The notes beneath the pieces were generated by a model. It made no database searches and was not told the DNA's origin. It saw nothing but the letters and a program-made list of their open reading frames with translations. Below are positions 16,235 through 24,528 of a stretch of DNA of 64,000 nt, piece by piece. Every line of letters begins with the position of its first letter. Positions within the stretch are counted from its first letter, which is position 1. The stretch spans positions 868,001 through 932,000 of the forward strand of contig NZ_CP018906.1 of NCBI RefSeq assembly GCF_000785105.2, read 5' to 3'. Origin of the DNA: Lentilactobacillus curieae. GTDB taxonomy: Bacteria; Bacillota; Bacilli; Lactobacillales; Lactobacillaceae. Both the position numbers and the translations under genes were made by a program.

Positions 16235-16717
16235 TTAAAATACTTCCATTGTGGAGTACTTTTGTTCCAAATTATTGAAGTCGTACTTCTTCAAATTTTG
16301 GATATCATCTTTGCCGTTAAAGAAGGCAGTGTAGCTTCTAGCTAGCATTAGGTTTAACTTGTGAGCAGTTTCAAACTGTACCATGATAACGGGGGTATTG
16401 TGTTCAAAAGCTGCACCGATTTCAAAGATGGTGCCAGAATCTGGTTCTGGATTACCCTCTTCAGTTTGGTAATCTAAAATGGCAACCACTACGTCTGCTT
16501 TGTGAACTTGACGCATATCTGAAGCAAATACGGCATCCTGCCATTTAAATGTTCCGAAGGGTTCTGCTTCAAACTGGTGGTCCTCAGGAATGAAGATTCC
16601 TTCGCTATCAATGGTTGGGTTTTGCTTTAATAGCTCAACAACCTCCTTGATACGGTTCTTTTGCCCTTCTGAAAAGAATGGTGAGGCGAGGTAGACTTTG
16701 TTCTGATAGTTTGCCAT
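16235..16717 (-). CDS. Nucleoside 2-deoxyribosyltransferase
   Basis: Moves the deoxyribose of a deoxynucleoside to another base, a purine and pyrimidine salvage reaction typical of lactobacilli. 160 residues, the family length. Seen are the N-terminal KVYLASPFFSEGQ, a DVVVAILDY strand, PDSGTIFEIGAAFEHNTPVI with the catalytic-type glutamate, and the late NLMLARS. The motifs differ from the best-known Lactobacillus leichmannii enzyme, so this is a divergent branch and substrate range is open. Ribosome site AGGAAG. Monocistronic between two terminators. Confidence 0.82.
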   Translation of the reverse strand: MANYQNKVYLASPFFSEGQKNRIKEVVELLKQNPTIDSEGIFIPEDHQFEAEPFGTFKWQDAVFASDMRQVHKADVVVAILDYQTEEGNPEPDSGTIFEIGAAFEHNTPVIMVQFETAHKLNLMLARSYTAFFNGKDDIQNLKKYDFNNLEQKYSTMEVF

Positions 16718-16787
16718 TATTCTGACTTCCTTTGCTTAAATTTATACTCTTATTGTACCAACCTAGAACAATTTTCCCAATGATTTT

Positions 16788-17804
16788 TTAATCGTTCGTG
16801 ATTACTACTTTGCCAATCATTTTGTTAGCTTCTACCAATGCATGACCTTTACGTAGGTTTTGGGCATTGATCGGTGCCAACTGCTCTGTAAGTGTGCTTT
16901 TGATAATCCCACTATCTAGCATTTGGGAGATTTGGTTCAAAATATCGTGTTGGCTAATCATATCTGCAGTTTGATATTTAGACTTTGTGTACATCCACTC
17001 CCAAGCAAATGTTGCCCGTTTTTGTTTTAAGATGGTTAAATCAAGTGGCTGTCTGCTTCCAGTAATTGAAACTATCTTCCCGCTTGGCACAATCAGTTCA
17101 GCAAACTCATTCCAATGCTGGTCAAGCCCTTTCAGATCTAGAATATAGTCTACATAATGAAAACCTAGTTCGCGAACCTGGTCCACAAAGTTTTTGTGGT
17201 GATCCACTACATAGTCAGCCTCATGCTCTTTGACCCATTCAATGGTTTCGGGTCGTGATGCTGAGGCAATCACTGTTAACCCTGCTAGATGTGCGAGTTG
17301 GGTTGCAATTGAGCCAACGCCACCAGCACCATTATTGATTAGCAAAGTTTTTCCCTGGTTTGCGTTTTTATCGGTCGGGTTAATGTTCATCTGTTCAAAT
17401 AAAGCTTCCCAGGCGGTTAACGAAGTTAGTGGCATTGCTGCCGCATGTGCATCATCCAACTTTTTAGGAGCAATGCCAACGATTCGCTCATCAACTAGTT
17501 GAAATTCACTATTACTGCCGGGCCTAATAAATGAACCCGCATAAAATACTCGGTCACCAACTTTAAATAGCGAAACATCGTTTCCAATTTCAGAAACGAT
17601 ACCCACGGCATCCCAGCCGATTACTTTTGGAGACGTTAGCTTCTCGTTGTTAGTCCGCACTGCAATGTCGACAGGATTAACTGAAACGGCGTTGATTTTA
17701 ACTAGTAAATCATGCCCCTGTGGGGTTGGTTTAGGAACCTCTATATCAATTAAGCTATTTGAGTTCTGGATAGGTAAATGTTCTGTATAACCGATGGCTT
17801 TCAT
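16788..17804 (-). CDS. Zinc-type alcohol dehydrogenase-like / quinone reductase-like oxidoreductase
   Basis: 338-residue medium-chain dehydrogenase/reductase. The GroES-like N-terminal half has GWDAVGIVSEIG near residue 62 and GDRVFYAG; the NAD(P)-binding half has NNGAGGVGSIATQLAHLAG near 155. No cysteine-rich zinc loop is seen despite the family name, so it is closer to the NADPH:quinone reductase branch. The ATG at 17804 follows TTGGAG; a longer frame to 17837 lacks a ribosome site. It stands alone; substrate unknown. Confidence 0.85.
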   Translation of the reverse strand: MKAIGYTEHLPIQNSNSLIDIEVPKPTPQGHDLLVKINAVSVNPVDIAVRTNNEKLTSPKVIGWDAVGIVSEIGNDVSLFKVGDRVFYAGSFIRPGSNSEFQLVDERIVGIAPKKLDDAHAAAMPLTSLTAWEALFEQMNINPTDKNANQGKTLLINNGAGGVGSIATQLAHLAGLTVIASASRPETIEWVKEHEADYVVDHHKNFVDQVRELGFHYVDYILDLKGLDQHWNEFAELIVPSGKIVSITGSRQPLDLTILKQKRATFAWEWMYTKSKYQTADMISQHDILNQISQMLDSGIIKSTLTEQLAPINAQNLRKGHALVEANKMIGKVVITND

Positions 17805-17835
17805 GGCTTTTAACTCCAATCTTTTTTTAAAATAC

Positions 17836-17866
17836 AAACCACCCGTTCACTTTGAACGGGTGGTTT
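17836..17866 (-). terminator. Terminator after the epimerase gene
   Basis: AAACCACCCGTTCA (17836-17849) / TGAACGGGTGGTTT (17853-17866), 14 perfect pairs just after the stop of the aminotransferase-fold gene. Confidence 0.8.
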
Positions 17867-17881
17867 ATGTTTGCTATTTAA

Positions 17882-19234
17882 TTACCAGCCGATCTTTCCT
17901 GCATCAGCTGGGATTTCAACTTCATTGTTTTCAGCGGCGGTAAACGCATCATCGAGAACCGCAAACGCCTTATCAAGCTGTTCGCGAGTGATTACCAACG
18001 GTGGTTGGAATCTAAGAATGTTTCCGCAAAGGGTAATGATAACCACTCCATGTTGGAATGCATAGTAGATAACTTTCGTAGCAAAGTCAGGATCAGCTTC
18101 TTTGGTTTCTCGATCCTTAACCAGTTCGATTCCACCGTTTAGTCCCCACATTCTTACATCGCCAATATTTGGATGGCGCTTTTGCATGTCGAGGAATTGT
18201 TGCTTTGCGTATTCGCCATCGACCTTTGATTTGTTGACCAAGTCCTCCTCCTCAAGAATATCGAGGGTAGCGAGCGATGCGGCACAACAAACTGGGTTTG
18301 CGGCTGTGGTAAACACGTTTGCGGGAGCCTCAAGACTCTGCATAACTTCTTTCTTACCAACAACAGCGCTTAGAGGCATTCCAGCAGCAATCGACTTGCC
18401 GACCGACATTAAATCCGGTTCAATGTTGTCATATTGCTGGATTCCCCACATCTTACCAGTTCTACCGAGTCCTTGGTTGACTTCATCGACTGCAAACAAG
18501 ATACCATTTTCGTGGCAGAACTTGTAAACGAGTTGCATGAATTCTTCTGGGGCCTTCACGATTCCACCGTCACCTTGGATTGGTTCAATCAATACGCAGG
18601 CAACTTCATCAGCTGGAAGGAACGATTCAAATGGCTTTTTAAATGAATCAAAGTATCTCATTGCCACATCATGTTCACTTTCTCCGGGAAGACGTCTGTA
18701 TAGGTCAGGGTATGGCACGTGAACGACGCCAGGCAACATTGGACCCATTTTCCTTGTCATGTTTAGACTGGTCCCAGACAGGCTCATAGAGCCATATGTG
18801 GAGCCATGATAGGAGCCCATGAAAGATACGATGTATTGGCGGCCTGTATATGCTCTTGAAAATTTGATGATGGCATCATTAGCGTCAGATCCAGTTAACC
18901 CAAAACTAACCATTTTTTCTGAATCGCCAGGAGCAAGTTTTGTGAGTCTTTCAGCTAACTCAATTTGTGGAGTGTGATGAAAATAAGCGGGAGTGTAGTG
19001 AATGAGCTTTTTGGCCTGTTCAGTGATGGCATCGACGACCTTATCGGGTGTGTGCCCAACGTTGATGGCGGATGCACTGGCTAATAAGTCAATGTACTCA
19101 TTACCGTCAACGTCAACAAGCGTTGCCCCGTGGGCATGATCGATTACTAAATTGTAGTAATCAATCCGCGTACAGTCGGCGTTATAGTGACTTTCATCAT
19201 TGATTAAAGCAGTAGCTTTTTCCAATTTGTTCAT
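17882..19234 (-). CDS. Isoleucine 2-epimerase-like fold-type I PLP enzyme
   Basis: 450 residues, class III aminotransferase fold. PLP lysine in LMSVGKSIAAGMPL, with DEVNQGLGRTGKMW before it. From memory the protein matches isoleucine 2-epimerase of Lactobacillus buchneri nearly end to end (YYNLVIDHAHGATLVDVDGN, LASASAINVGHT, C-terminal GKIGW), an enzyme that racemises Ile, Val and similar residues to D-forms. A GABA or ornithine aminotransferase is the generic alternative. The ATG at 19234 is set by AAGGAG; the GTG at 19243 is too close to it. It follows an amino-acid permease by 39 bases. Confidence 0.75.
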   Translation of the reverse strand: MNKLEKATALINDESHYNADCTRIDYYNLVIDHAHGATLVDVDGNEYIDLLASASAINVGHTPDKVVDAITEQAKKLIHYTPAYFHHTPQIELAERLTKLAPGDSEKMVSFGLTGSDANDAIIKFSRAYTGRQYIVSFMGSYHGSTYGSMSLSGTSLNMTRKMGPMLPGVVHVPYPDLYRRLPGESEHDVAMRYFDSFKKPFESFLPADEVACVLIEPIQGDGGIVKAPEEFMQLVYKFCHENGILFAVDEVNQGLGRTGKMWGIQQYDNIEPDLMSVGKSIAAGMPLSAVVGKKEVMQSLEAPANVFTTAANPVCCAASLATLDILEEEDLVNKSKVDGEYAKQQFLDMQKRHPNIGDVRMWGLNGGIELVKDRETKEADPDFATKVIYYAFQHGVVIITLCGNILRFQPPLVITREQLDKAFAVLDDAFTAAENNEVEIPADAGKIGW

Positions 19235-19273
19235 ACAATCCACTCCTTATTAAGTTGTTAAATTAAAACGTGA

Positions 19274-20710
19274 TTACTTTTCCTCACGCCCCGCGTTTGA
19301 ATGACGGATTCCGTAAAGGAAGTAAATGATGATCCCGAATACAAACCAACCAAATGCGTAAGTTTTTGCCTGAATATCAAGTCCCCAGAAAACACCAAGT
19401 GATCCTAAGAAACCTAAGGCAGGAAGAACTGGGTAAAGAGGCATTTTAAAACTAGGCATTGGAATGTCCTTTCCTTCACGTGGACGAAGGGCGTAAACAC
19501 CGACAGAAACGAACATGAAGGCAATAAGGGTACCTGCGGAAATTAATTGTGCTAAGAATGCGAATGGGAAAACTGATCCCAAAAGAACACCAATAATAGT
19601 AAGGACGATTAATGCACGGTCAGGTAAGTTGTTAGTTAATTTTCCGAGCCATTTTGGTAGCAAACCATCACGACCGAATGAGTAAAGTAAACGTGAACCG
19701 GCAAGCATCATTCCAATTAGGGCTGTAAACATACCAACAACGGCAATTGCTTGGACAACCGCTGCAACGGTTCCGTGACCACTTTGACGTAGTGCCCAAC
19801 CAACAGGTTCAGCATTGTTAGCATATTTTGAGTAGTGGAACATACCAACAAGGACAAGTGATACGGTGATGAAAAGGGCAACGGCAATCAACAGTGAACC
19901 GAGAATTCCACGAGGCATTGTCTTTTGTGGGTTCTTGGCTTCAGCTGAGTTAGCAGCGATTGAATCAAAACCGATATATGCAAGGAAGATTTCTGAAACC
20001 CCTGCATAAATACCTTGCCAACCACCGAATGCTGAACCATCAGCGTTAACATGGTATTTAGGAATGAATGGCACATAATTTTGCACATGAATTGCGGTTA
20101 AACCAACAATAATAAATACGATAATTGCTAAAACTTTAAGGACAACCAATGTGTTTTCAACGCGGGCAGTTTGTGATGCACCACGAGAAAGCAACAAGGC
20201 AACTAAAACAACTACAACAACGGCAATAATATCAACTAGACCACCGTTAGAACCAGTTGAAGCAGCTGATAGTGATGCGGGAAGTTTGATTCCGAGTGGT
20301 CCGATTAATCCTTGGAAGTTAGCAGATAGACCAGATGCAACAAACGCCACGGCGATAAAGTACTCGGCAAGTAACGCCCAACCAGCAATCCAACCCCAGA
20401 ATTCGCCAAAGACAACGTGAATCCAAGAATATGCTGAGCCGGCGAAAGGCATTGCAGCAGACATTTCTGCATATGCAAAGGCGACCAAGGCGGCAACTAC
20501 ACCAGCGACAACGAAAGAAAGGGCAACAGCTGGACCAGCGTGTTGAGCCGCAACAACACCAGGAAGGGTGAAGATTGAGGTAGAAACAATCGTCCCGACA
20601 CCCAGTGCCAAGAAATCTTTTGTGGTCAAACTTCTGATCAGATGGGAATCCTTATCTTGATAGACCGCAGGGTCCTCTTTACGAAACATGCGCTCAGTTA
20701 ATTTGCTCAT
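19274..20710 (-). CDS. APC-family amino-acid permease
   Basis: 478 residues, about 12 membrane segments, of the cationic amino-acid transporter/YfnA branch: KDFLALGVGTIVSTSIFTLPG near residue 34 and GFDSIAANSAEAKNPQKTMPRGI near residue 245. The ATG at 20710 has GGAG seven bases upstream; the frame to 20755 is not needed. First gene of a two-gene unit with the isoleucine-epimerase-like enzyme, so its cargo may be a branched-chain or other neutral amino acid despite the family name. That is inference. Confidence 0.85.
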   Translation of the reverse strand: MSKLTERMFRKEDPAVYQDKDSHLIRSLTTKDFLALGVGTIVSTSIFTLPGVVAAQHAGPAVALSFVVAGVVAALVAFAYAEMSAAMPFAGSAYSWIHVVFGEFWGWIAGWALLAEYFIAVAFVASGLSANFQGLIGPLGIKLPASLSAASTGSNGGLVDIIAVVVVVLVALLLSRGASQTARVENTLVVLKVLAIIVFIIVGLTAIHVQNYVPFIPKYHVNADGSAFGGWQGIYAGVSEIFLAYIGFDSIAANSAEAKNPQKTMPRGILGSLLIAVALFITVSLVLVGMFHYSKYANNAEPVGWALRQSGHGTVAAVVQAIAVVGMFTALIGMMLAGSRLLYSFGRDGLLPKWLGKLTNNLPDRALIVLTIIGVLLGSVFPFAFLAQLISAGTLIAFMFVSVGVYALRPREGKDIPMPSFKMPLYPVLPALGFLGSLGVFWGLDIQAKTYAFGWFVFGIIIYFLYGIRHSNAGREEK

Positions 20711-20908
20711 AGAAACACTCCATTTCAGTGATTGATTAAATTTGGTAGTAAACAAAAAATGCCTATTTCTAATTGTTTAGAAGAATTATCCTCCGACTAA
20801 AAATAGGTAGTTCTGAAAACTCCGACATTAATTATTATTCGCACTATTTTACCGTAAGTTTCATGAGATTGTCAATAATTTTCTAATCATTTTCTAATTT
20901 AAAACAAT

Positions 20909-20937
20909 TTGCTCTATTATAAATAAACCAATATAAT
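20909..20937 (+). promoter_or_regulatory. Promoter of the DUF536-type gene
   Basis: TTGCTC (20909-20914), 17-base spacer, TATAAT (20932-20937). An ATG at 20936 lies inside the -10 box and cannot be the start, which supports the ATG at 20987. Confidence 0.75.
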
Positions 20938-20986
20938 GGAATCTGGAAATTGCAAACTTAAAAAAGAAATCGCGGGGGCGAAGTCA

Positions 20987-21574
20987 ATGAGTTTAACTAT
21001 CAAGGAAATTGCGGATCAACTGAACGTTTCAAAAACGGCAGTTCGCAAACACATGGACGATAAGTTCAGAGATACATATACCGAGAAAAATGGTAACAAG
21101 ATTTTGATCACTGATTCAGGGGTTGAGGAACTAAAGAAACAGTTCGCAAACTCTAAGTCAGCCGAAAGTGACAATAGCGAGAACACCAAGTCAGAAAAGA
21201 AAACAGCTGCTGCAAGTAGCTCATCAAAGTCAACTTCAAAACAAGCTGAGAAGCAAAGTAGCGTACCAGCTGTGAATGCAGAGGAGTATGAATTACTTTC
21301 AGAACAACTTGATGAACAAACTAAGCAATTAAAAGCTAAGGATAAGCAAATTGCTGAGTTGCATCAATTGCTAGATCAATCACAACGACTCCAATTAGAT
21401 GTCCAAAACAAGTTAAAGCAATTGGAAAGTAAAACTGACCAATCAAAGTCAATTGAAGGAAGCAGCGATGACAATATTCCAAATGGTTACCGTCCTGCTG
21501 GAAGTCAAAGCAGAAGTACTGCTTACAATGCAGCTGGCGAGGAAAAACGTCACTGGTGGCAACTTTGGAAGTAA
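20987..21574 (+). CDS. DUF536-like helix-turn-helix and coiled-coil protein
   Basis: 195 residues. An N-terminal helix-turn-helix (LTIKEIADQLNVSKTAVRKHM, 2-22) is followed by a Ser/Lys-rich linker (about 50-95), a coiled coil (about 98-150, heptads in LLSEQLDEQTKQLKAK) and a tail ending HWWQLWK. This layout is that of DUF536 proteins, mostly met on lactobacillus plasmids near replication genes; here it is chromosomal with no plasmid genes around. Probably a DNA-binding oligomer; function unknown. Own promoter and terminator. Confidence 0.75.
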   Translation: MSLTIKEIADQLNVSKTAVRKHMDDKFRDTYTEKNGNKILITDSGVEELKKQFANSKSAESDNSENTKSEKKTAAASSSSKSTSKQAEKQSSVPAVNAEEYELLSEQLDEQTKQLKAKDKQIAELHQLLDQSQRLQLDVQNKLKQLESKTDQSKSIEGSSDDNIPNGYRPAGSQSRSTAYNAAGEEKRHWWQLWK

Positions 21575-21596
21575 TTAAATAAAATGAGCATTTAAA

Positions 21597-21631
21597 AAGG
21601 GATTTCCTACTCAGGAAATCCCTTTTTTTAT
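21597..21631. terminator. Terminator, usable in both directions
   Basis: AAGGGATTTCCT (21597-21608) / AGGAAATCCCTT (21613-21624) with T after and A before. Sits between the DUF536-like gene and the convergent ACT-domain gene. Confidence 0.9.
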
Positions 21632-22066
21632 TTAGTCAATTGAAATTAACGAAACATTACTTGCTCCATCAATTTCTCGAATGTTATTCAATAGATCATC
21701 AATCGTTCCTTGCAAATGCGTTAAATCGATTGATAGTACTAATGTGGCAATACTGTGAATGGGGATGTTTTGGTTAATCGTCAGAATACTTGCCTGACAG
21801 TCTGAGATTGCCATCAATACCTTTGAAAGCACTCCTTGCTTGTCCTCGAGTAATAGTGAAATTACCGCTTTTCTATCCATCATGTTTTCTTCCGGCAAAA
21901 AAACAAGGTCCTTGTACTTGTAGTAAGTTCCTCTACTGATTCCGACATGTTTCGCGGCTTCACTAACTTGGTGAAACTTACCAGATTCTAGTAGCTGGCG
22001 GGCTTCAATCACCTTTCCAAATGATTCCGGCAATATTGAACTATCAACGATGTAATACTTTTCCAC
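21632..22066 (-). CDS. ACT-domain HTH protein of the PheB/UPF0735 family, likely threonine regulator
   Basis: 144 residues from a GTG at 22066 with GAGGT nine bases upstream. A helix-turn-helix-like part (SEAAKHVGISRGTYYKYKD, about 35-53) precedes an ACT domain (about 70-140, VISLLLEDKQGVLSKVLMAIS), the usual layout for amino-acid-sensing regulators. Length and layout match Bacillus PheB, and I recall a Bacillus ACT-domain repressor of threonine genes called ThrR, possibly this family. Its start overlaps the end of thrB, so it is the third gene of a thrC-thrB operon. Regulation of that locus is inference. Confidence 0.75.
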   Translation of the reverse strand: MEKYYIVDSSILPESFGKVIEARQLLESGKFHQVSEAAKHVGISRGTYYKYKDLVFLPEENMMDRKAVISLLLEDKQGVLSKVLMAISDCQASILTINQNIPIHSIATLVLSIDLTHLQGTIDDLLNNIREIDGASNVSLISID

Positions 22067-22949
22067 GATTGGATACCTCACTTGTTACGCCGGCGTTATC
22101 TATCATTACTGATTCAACTCGCCAGTTTGGGAATTTTCTTTTAGCGGCGCCAATTAGTTGATTCGAATCTTCAGAATTAGAAAGAACCGCCATCATTGTT
22201 GAGCCACTACCACTAATGTAGAGTGCACCGTTAAAATTCTTGACCAATTCTTGAACCGTTGAGTAGTCAGGGATTAATTTAGCACGATATGGTTCGTGCA
22301 TTCGGTCATCCATACCCATCCTTAATTCATTTAAGTTTCCGTTTTCGATTCCATGGATTAACATTCCAAAATGGCTGACTTGGTGGACAGTATCTTGGTA
22401 GCTGAGTGAAGTTGGTAAAGCCTCGCGTGCTTCATCAGTGCTTACTTGATAATCAGGAATCAGAGTTACAAAGTTTAGGTTATCGGAAACCTGGTAGGAA
22501 ACGAGTTGGGGATGGTTATTGTCATCTAGAAACGATAATTGTAACCCACCTAAAATAGCTGGCACCACGTTGTCTGGGTGACCTTCCATTTTGGTAGCGA
22601 GAACTACTAGTTCGTCATCGCTGAGTTTGCCACCAAACCACTCACTAGCTGCTTTAAGTCCAGCAACAATACATACAGCGGAACTACCAAGCCCTCTAGA
22701 AACGGGAACGTCACTATCAATTTCGATTTTTACGTTAGGAACTGGTTGTTCTAAGTATTCGCAACCACGAACAAAGGCCTTATACACCAGATTGTTTGCG
22801 TTTTGAAATTTGGAATCAGTTCCGGTGATTTCTAACTTTGAACTACTCTCTGAAAAAATAAACGTTGAGTAAATCGCCACCGCTAAGCCAAGGGTATCGA
22901 ACCCAACAGAAACGTTAGCGCTGGTTGCTGGTACTTTAATCTTTATCAT
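22044..22949 (-). CDS. thrB: Homoserine kinase
   Basis: Phosphorylates homoserine, the fourth of five steps from aspartate to threonine. 301 residues of the GHMP kinase family: PATSANVSVGFDTLG at the start, the ATP loop PVSRGLGSSAVCIVAGL near residue 84, and the C-terminal ALYISGSGSTMMAV. It overlaps thrC by 14 bases upstream and the ACT-domain gene downstream, so the three genes are tightly packed. Normal length. Confidence 0.94.
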   Translation of the reverse strand: MIKIKVPATSANVSVGFDTLGLAVAIYSTFIFSESSSKLEITGTDSKFQNANNLVYKAFVRGCEYLEQPVPNVKIEIDSDVPVSRGLGSSAVCIVAGLKAASEWFGGKLSDDELVVLATKMEGHPDNVVPAILGGLQLSFLDDNNHPQLVSYQVSDNLNFVTLIPDYQVSTDEAREALPTSLSYQDTVHQVSHFGMLIHGIENGNLNELRMGMDDRMHEPYRAKLIPDYSTVQELVKNFNGALYISGSGSTMMAVLSNSEDSNQLIGAAKRKFPNWRVESVMIDNAGVTSEVSNRGKVLHR

Positions 22950-24426
22950 CGAATACCTCCTTAACTTTGGCTAACACATAATTTTCCATATCTGCTTTTT
23001 CAATTACATCTTTGTGCTTGATTGGTAAACTCCATACTGATTTGAGGTTTTCTGGGATGGCTACTTTCGTCTTTTGGTTGATGTCAGCCATCATCTGCTG
23101 AGGATCATCGCTATTTGATACGTGAATCGCATCGTTAACGGCGCCGACAAACTTGTATGGACTTGCGGTACTTAACAAGACCATTGGAGTTTCACTATCG
23201 ATTTGTTGATAGTCACGCATCACTTTATATCCGGCTGCAGTGTGCGGATCCATTAGGTAGTTATGCTCTGAATAGGTATCTTGGATAGATGCCTCAATAT
23301 CATCATTAATGCTGTAACCAAAGTAAAAGTCTTCCTTGATTGAATCGAGAACTGCTTGAGAAACCTGATATTTGCCTTCAGTTTCTAATTGGCTCATCAA
23401 ATTAGCTACATATTTAGAATCTTGGCCACTCTTATAGTAGAGCAAGCGTTCAAAGTTACTTGAAATTTGGATATCCATACTTGGGGCAACGGTTTTGAAA
23501 AATGGTCGGTTGCGGTCGTATGTTCCATTGGTAAAGAAATCTGCCAGAACCTTATTTTCGTTTGCAGCAACAACAAACTTATCAACGGGCAATCCCATCA
23601 TTTTTGCATAATATCCAGCCAGGACATCGCCAAAGTTTCCAGTAGGAACAGTAAAGTTAACTGGATCACCTAGCTTGACTGCACCTTGGTTTACAAGTTG
23701 TTTATATGAATCGAAGTAGTATACAACCTGTGGAATCAGGCGACCAATGTTGATTGAATTGGCACTTGATAAGCTAACGTTTTCGCCAATTGCTTGTTTA
23801 AGTTTTTTATCATTAAACAGTTGTTTGACGTTGGTCTGAGCATCATCGAAGTTACCCTCAATGGCTACAACTTTTGTGTTTTTTCCACCAGTAGTTGCCA
23901 TTTGTAACTGTTGAACTTTGCTGACACCGCCATGGGGATAAAAAACGGTAATTCCCATATTTGGTTGGTCTTTAAAGCCTTCAAGGGCAGCTTTACCAGT
24001 ATCACCACTAGTTGCTGTAAGGATCATTACCTGATTACCAGCGTCCAAAACGTGAGTCATTAGTTGCGGAAGGAGTTGTAAGCCAACATCCTTAAAGGCA
24101 GCTGTTGGACCGTGAAACAACTCTAAAACGTGAAAGTTGCCTACTGAAACGACTGGGGTGATTTTATCATCATCAAAGCTATTTGAGTACGCATTACTGA
24201 TACTGCTTGAAATTTCTTTAGCATTAAAATCAGGTAATAAGTTTTTAAGTACTAAAGCAGCAATATCTTGGTAGCTTAATTCGGTTAGGTTTTTAATATC
24301 AATATTAATGTCTTCTATATTAGGAAGAACAAAAAGACCTTTGTCGTCAGCAAAGCCCTTTTTGATTGCAGCCTTTGCTGAGAGTTCAATTGTGTTATTG
24401 CGAGTGCTAGTATAAAGATTTTTCAT
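22936..24426 (-). CDS. thrC: Threonine synthase
   Basis: Converts O-phosphohomoserine to threonine with PLP. 496 residues, the long form found in enterobacteria and yeast rather than the short Bacillus form. Seen are the N-terminal YTSTRN, the PLP-lysine segment FHGPTAAFKDVGLQLLPQL near residue 110, TATSGDTGKAALEG near 138, and VPTGNFGDVLAGYYAK near 255. Ribosome site AAGGAG. First gene of the operon, divergent from hom. Confidence 0.94.
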   Translation of the reverse strand: MKNLYTSTRNNTIELSAKAAIKKGFADDKGLFVLPNIEDINIDIKNLTELSYQDIAALVLKNLLPDFNAKEISSSISNAYSNSFDDDKITPVVSVGNFHVLELFHGPTAAFKDVGLQLLPQLMTHVLDAGNQVMILTATSGDTGKAALEGFKDQPNMGITVFYPHGGVSKVQQLQMATTGGKNTKVVAIEGNFDDAQTNVKQLFNDKKLKQAIGENVSLSSANSINIGRLIPQVVYYFDSYKQLVNQGAVKLGDPVNFTVPTGNFGDVLAGYYAKMMGLPVDKFVVAANENKVLADFFTNGTYDRNRPFFKTVAPSMDIQISSNFERLLYYKSGQDSKYVANLMSQLETEGKYQVSQAVLDSIKEDFYFGYSINDDIEASIQDTYSEHNYLMDPHTAAGYKVMRDYQQIDSETPMVLLSTASPYKFVGAVNDAIHVSNSDDPQQMMADINQKTKVAIPENLKSVWSLPIKHKDVIEKADMENYVLAKVKEVFDDKD

Positions 24427-24480
24427 TTAGTAAACTCCTTGCATTTCTGTGATTCTTATGATAATCTGTTTTCAATTAAA

Positions 24481-24492
24481 AAACAAGTGTTT
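24481..24492. promoter_or_regulatory. Possible operator between thrC and hom
   Basis: AAACAAGTGTTT is an inverted repeat (AAACA, two bases, TGTTT) in the 102-base gap between the divergent thrC and hom starts, where a shared threonine regulator would be expected to bind. Short inverted repeats arise by chance in AT-rich DNA. Confidence 0.3.
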
Positions 24493-24528
24493 ATTATTAA
24501 TGAACATAAAAAAACGGAGGTTGGAACT

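Noticed and set aside
20936-21574. Longer start for the DUF536-like gene at 20936
   Set aside because: That ATG overlaps the -10 box TATAAT at 20932-20937 and would precede the transcription start.
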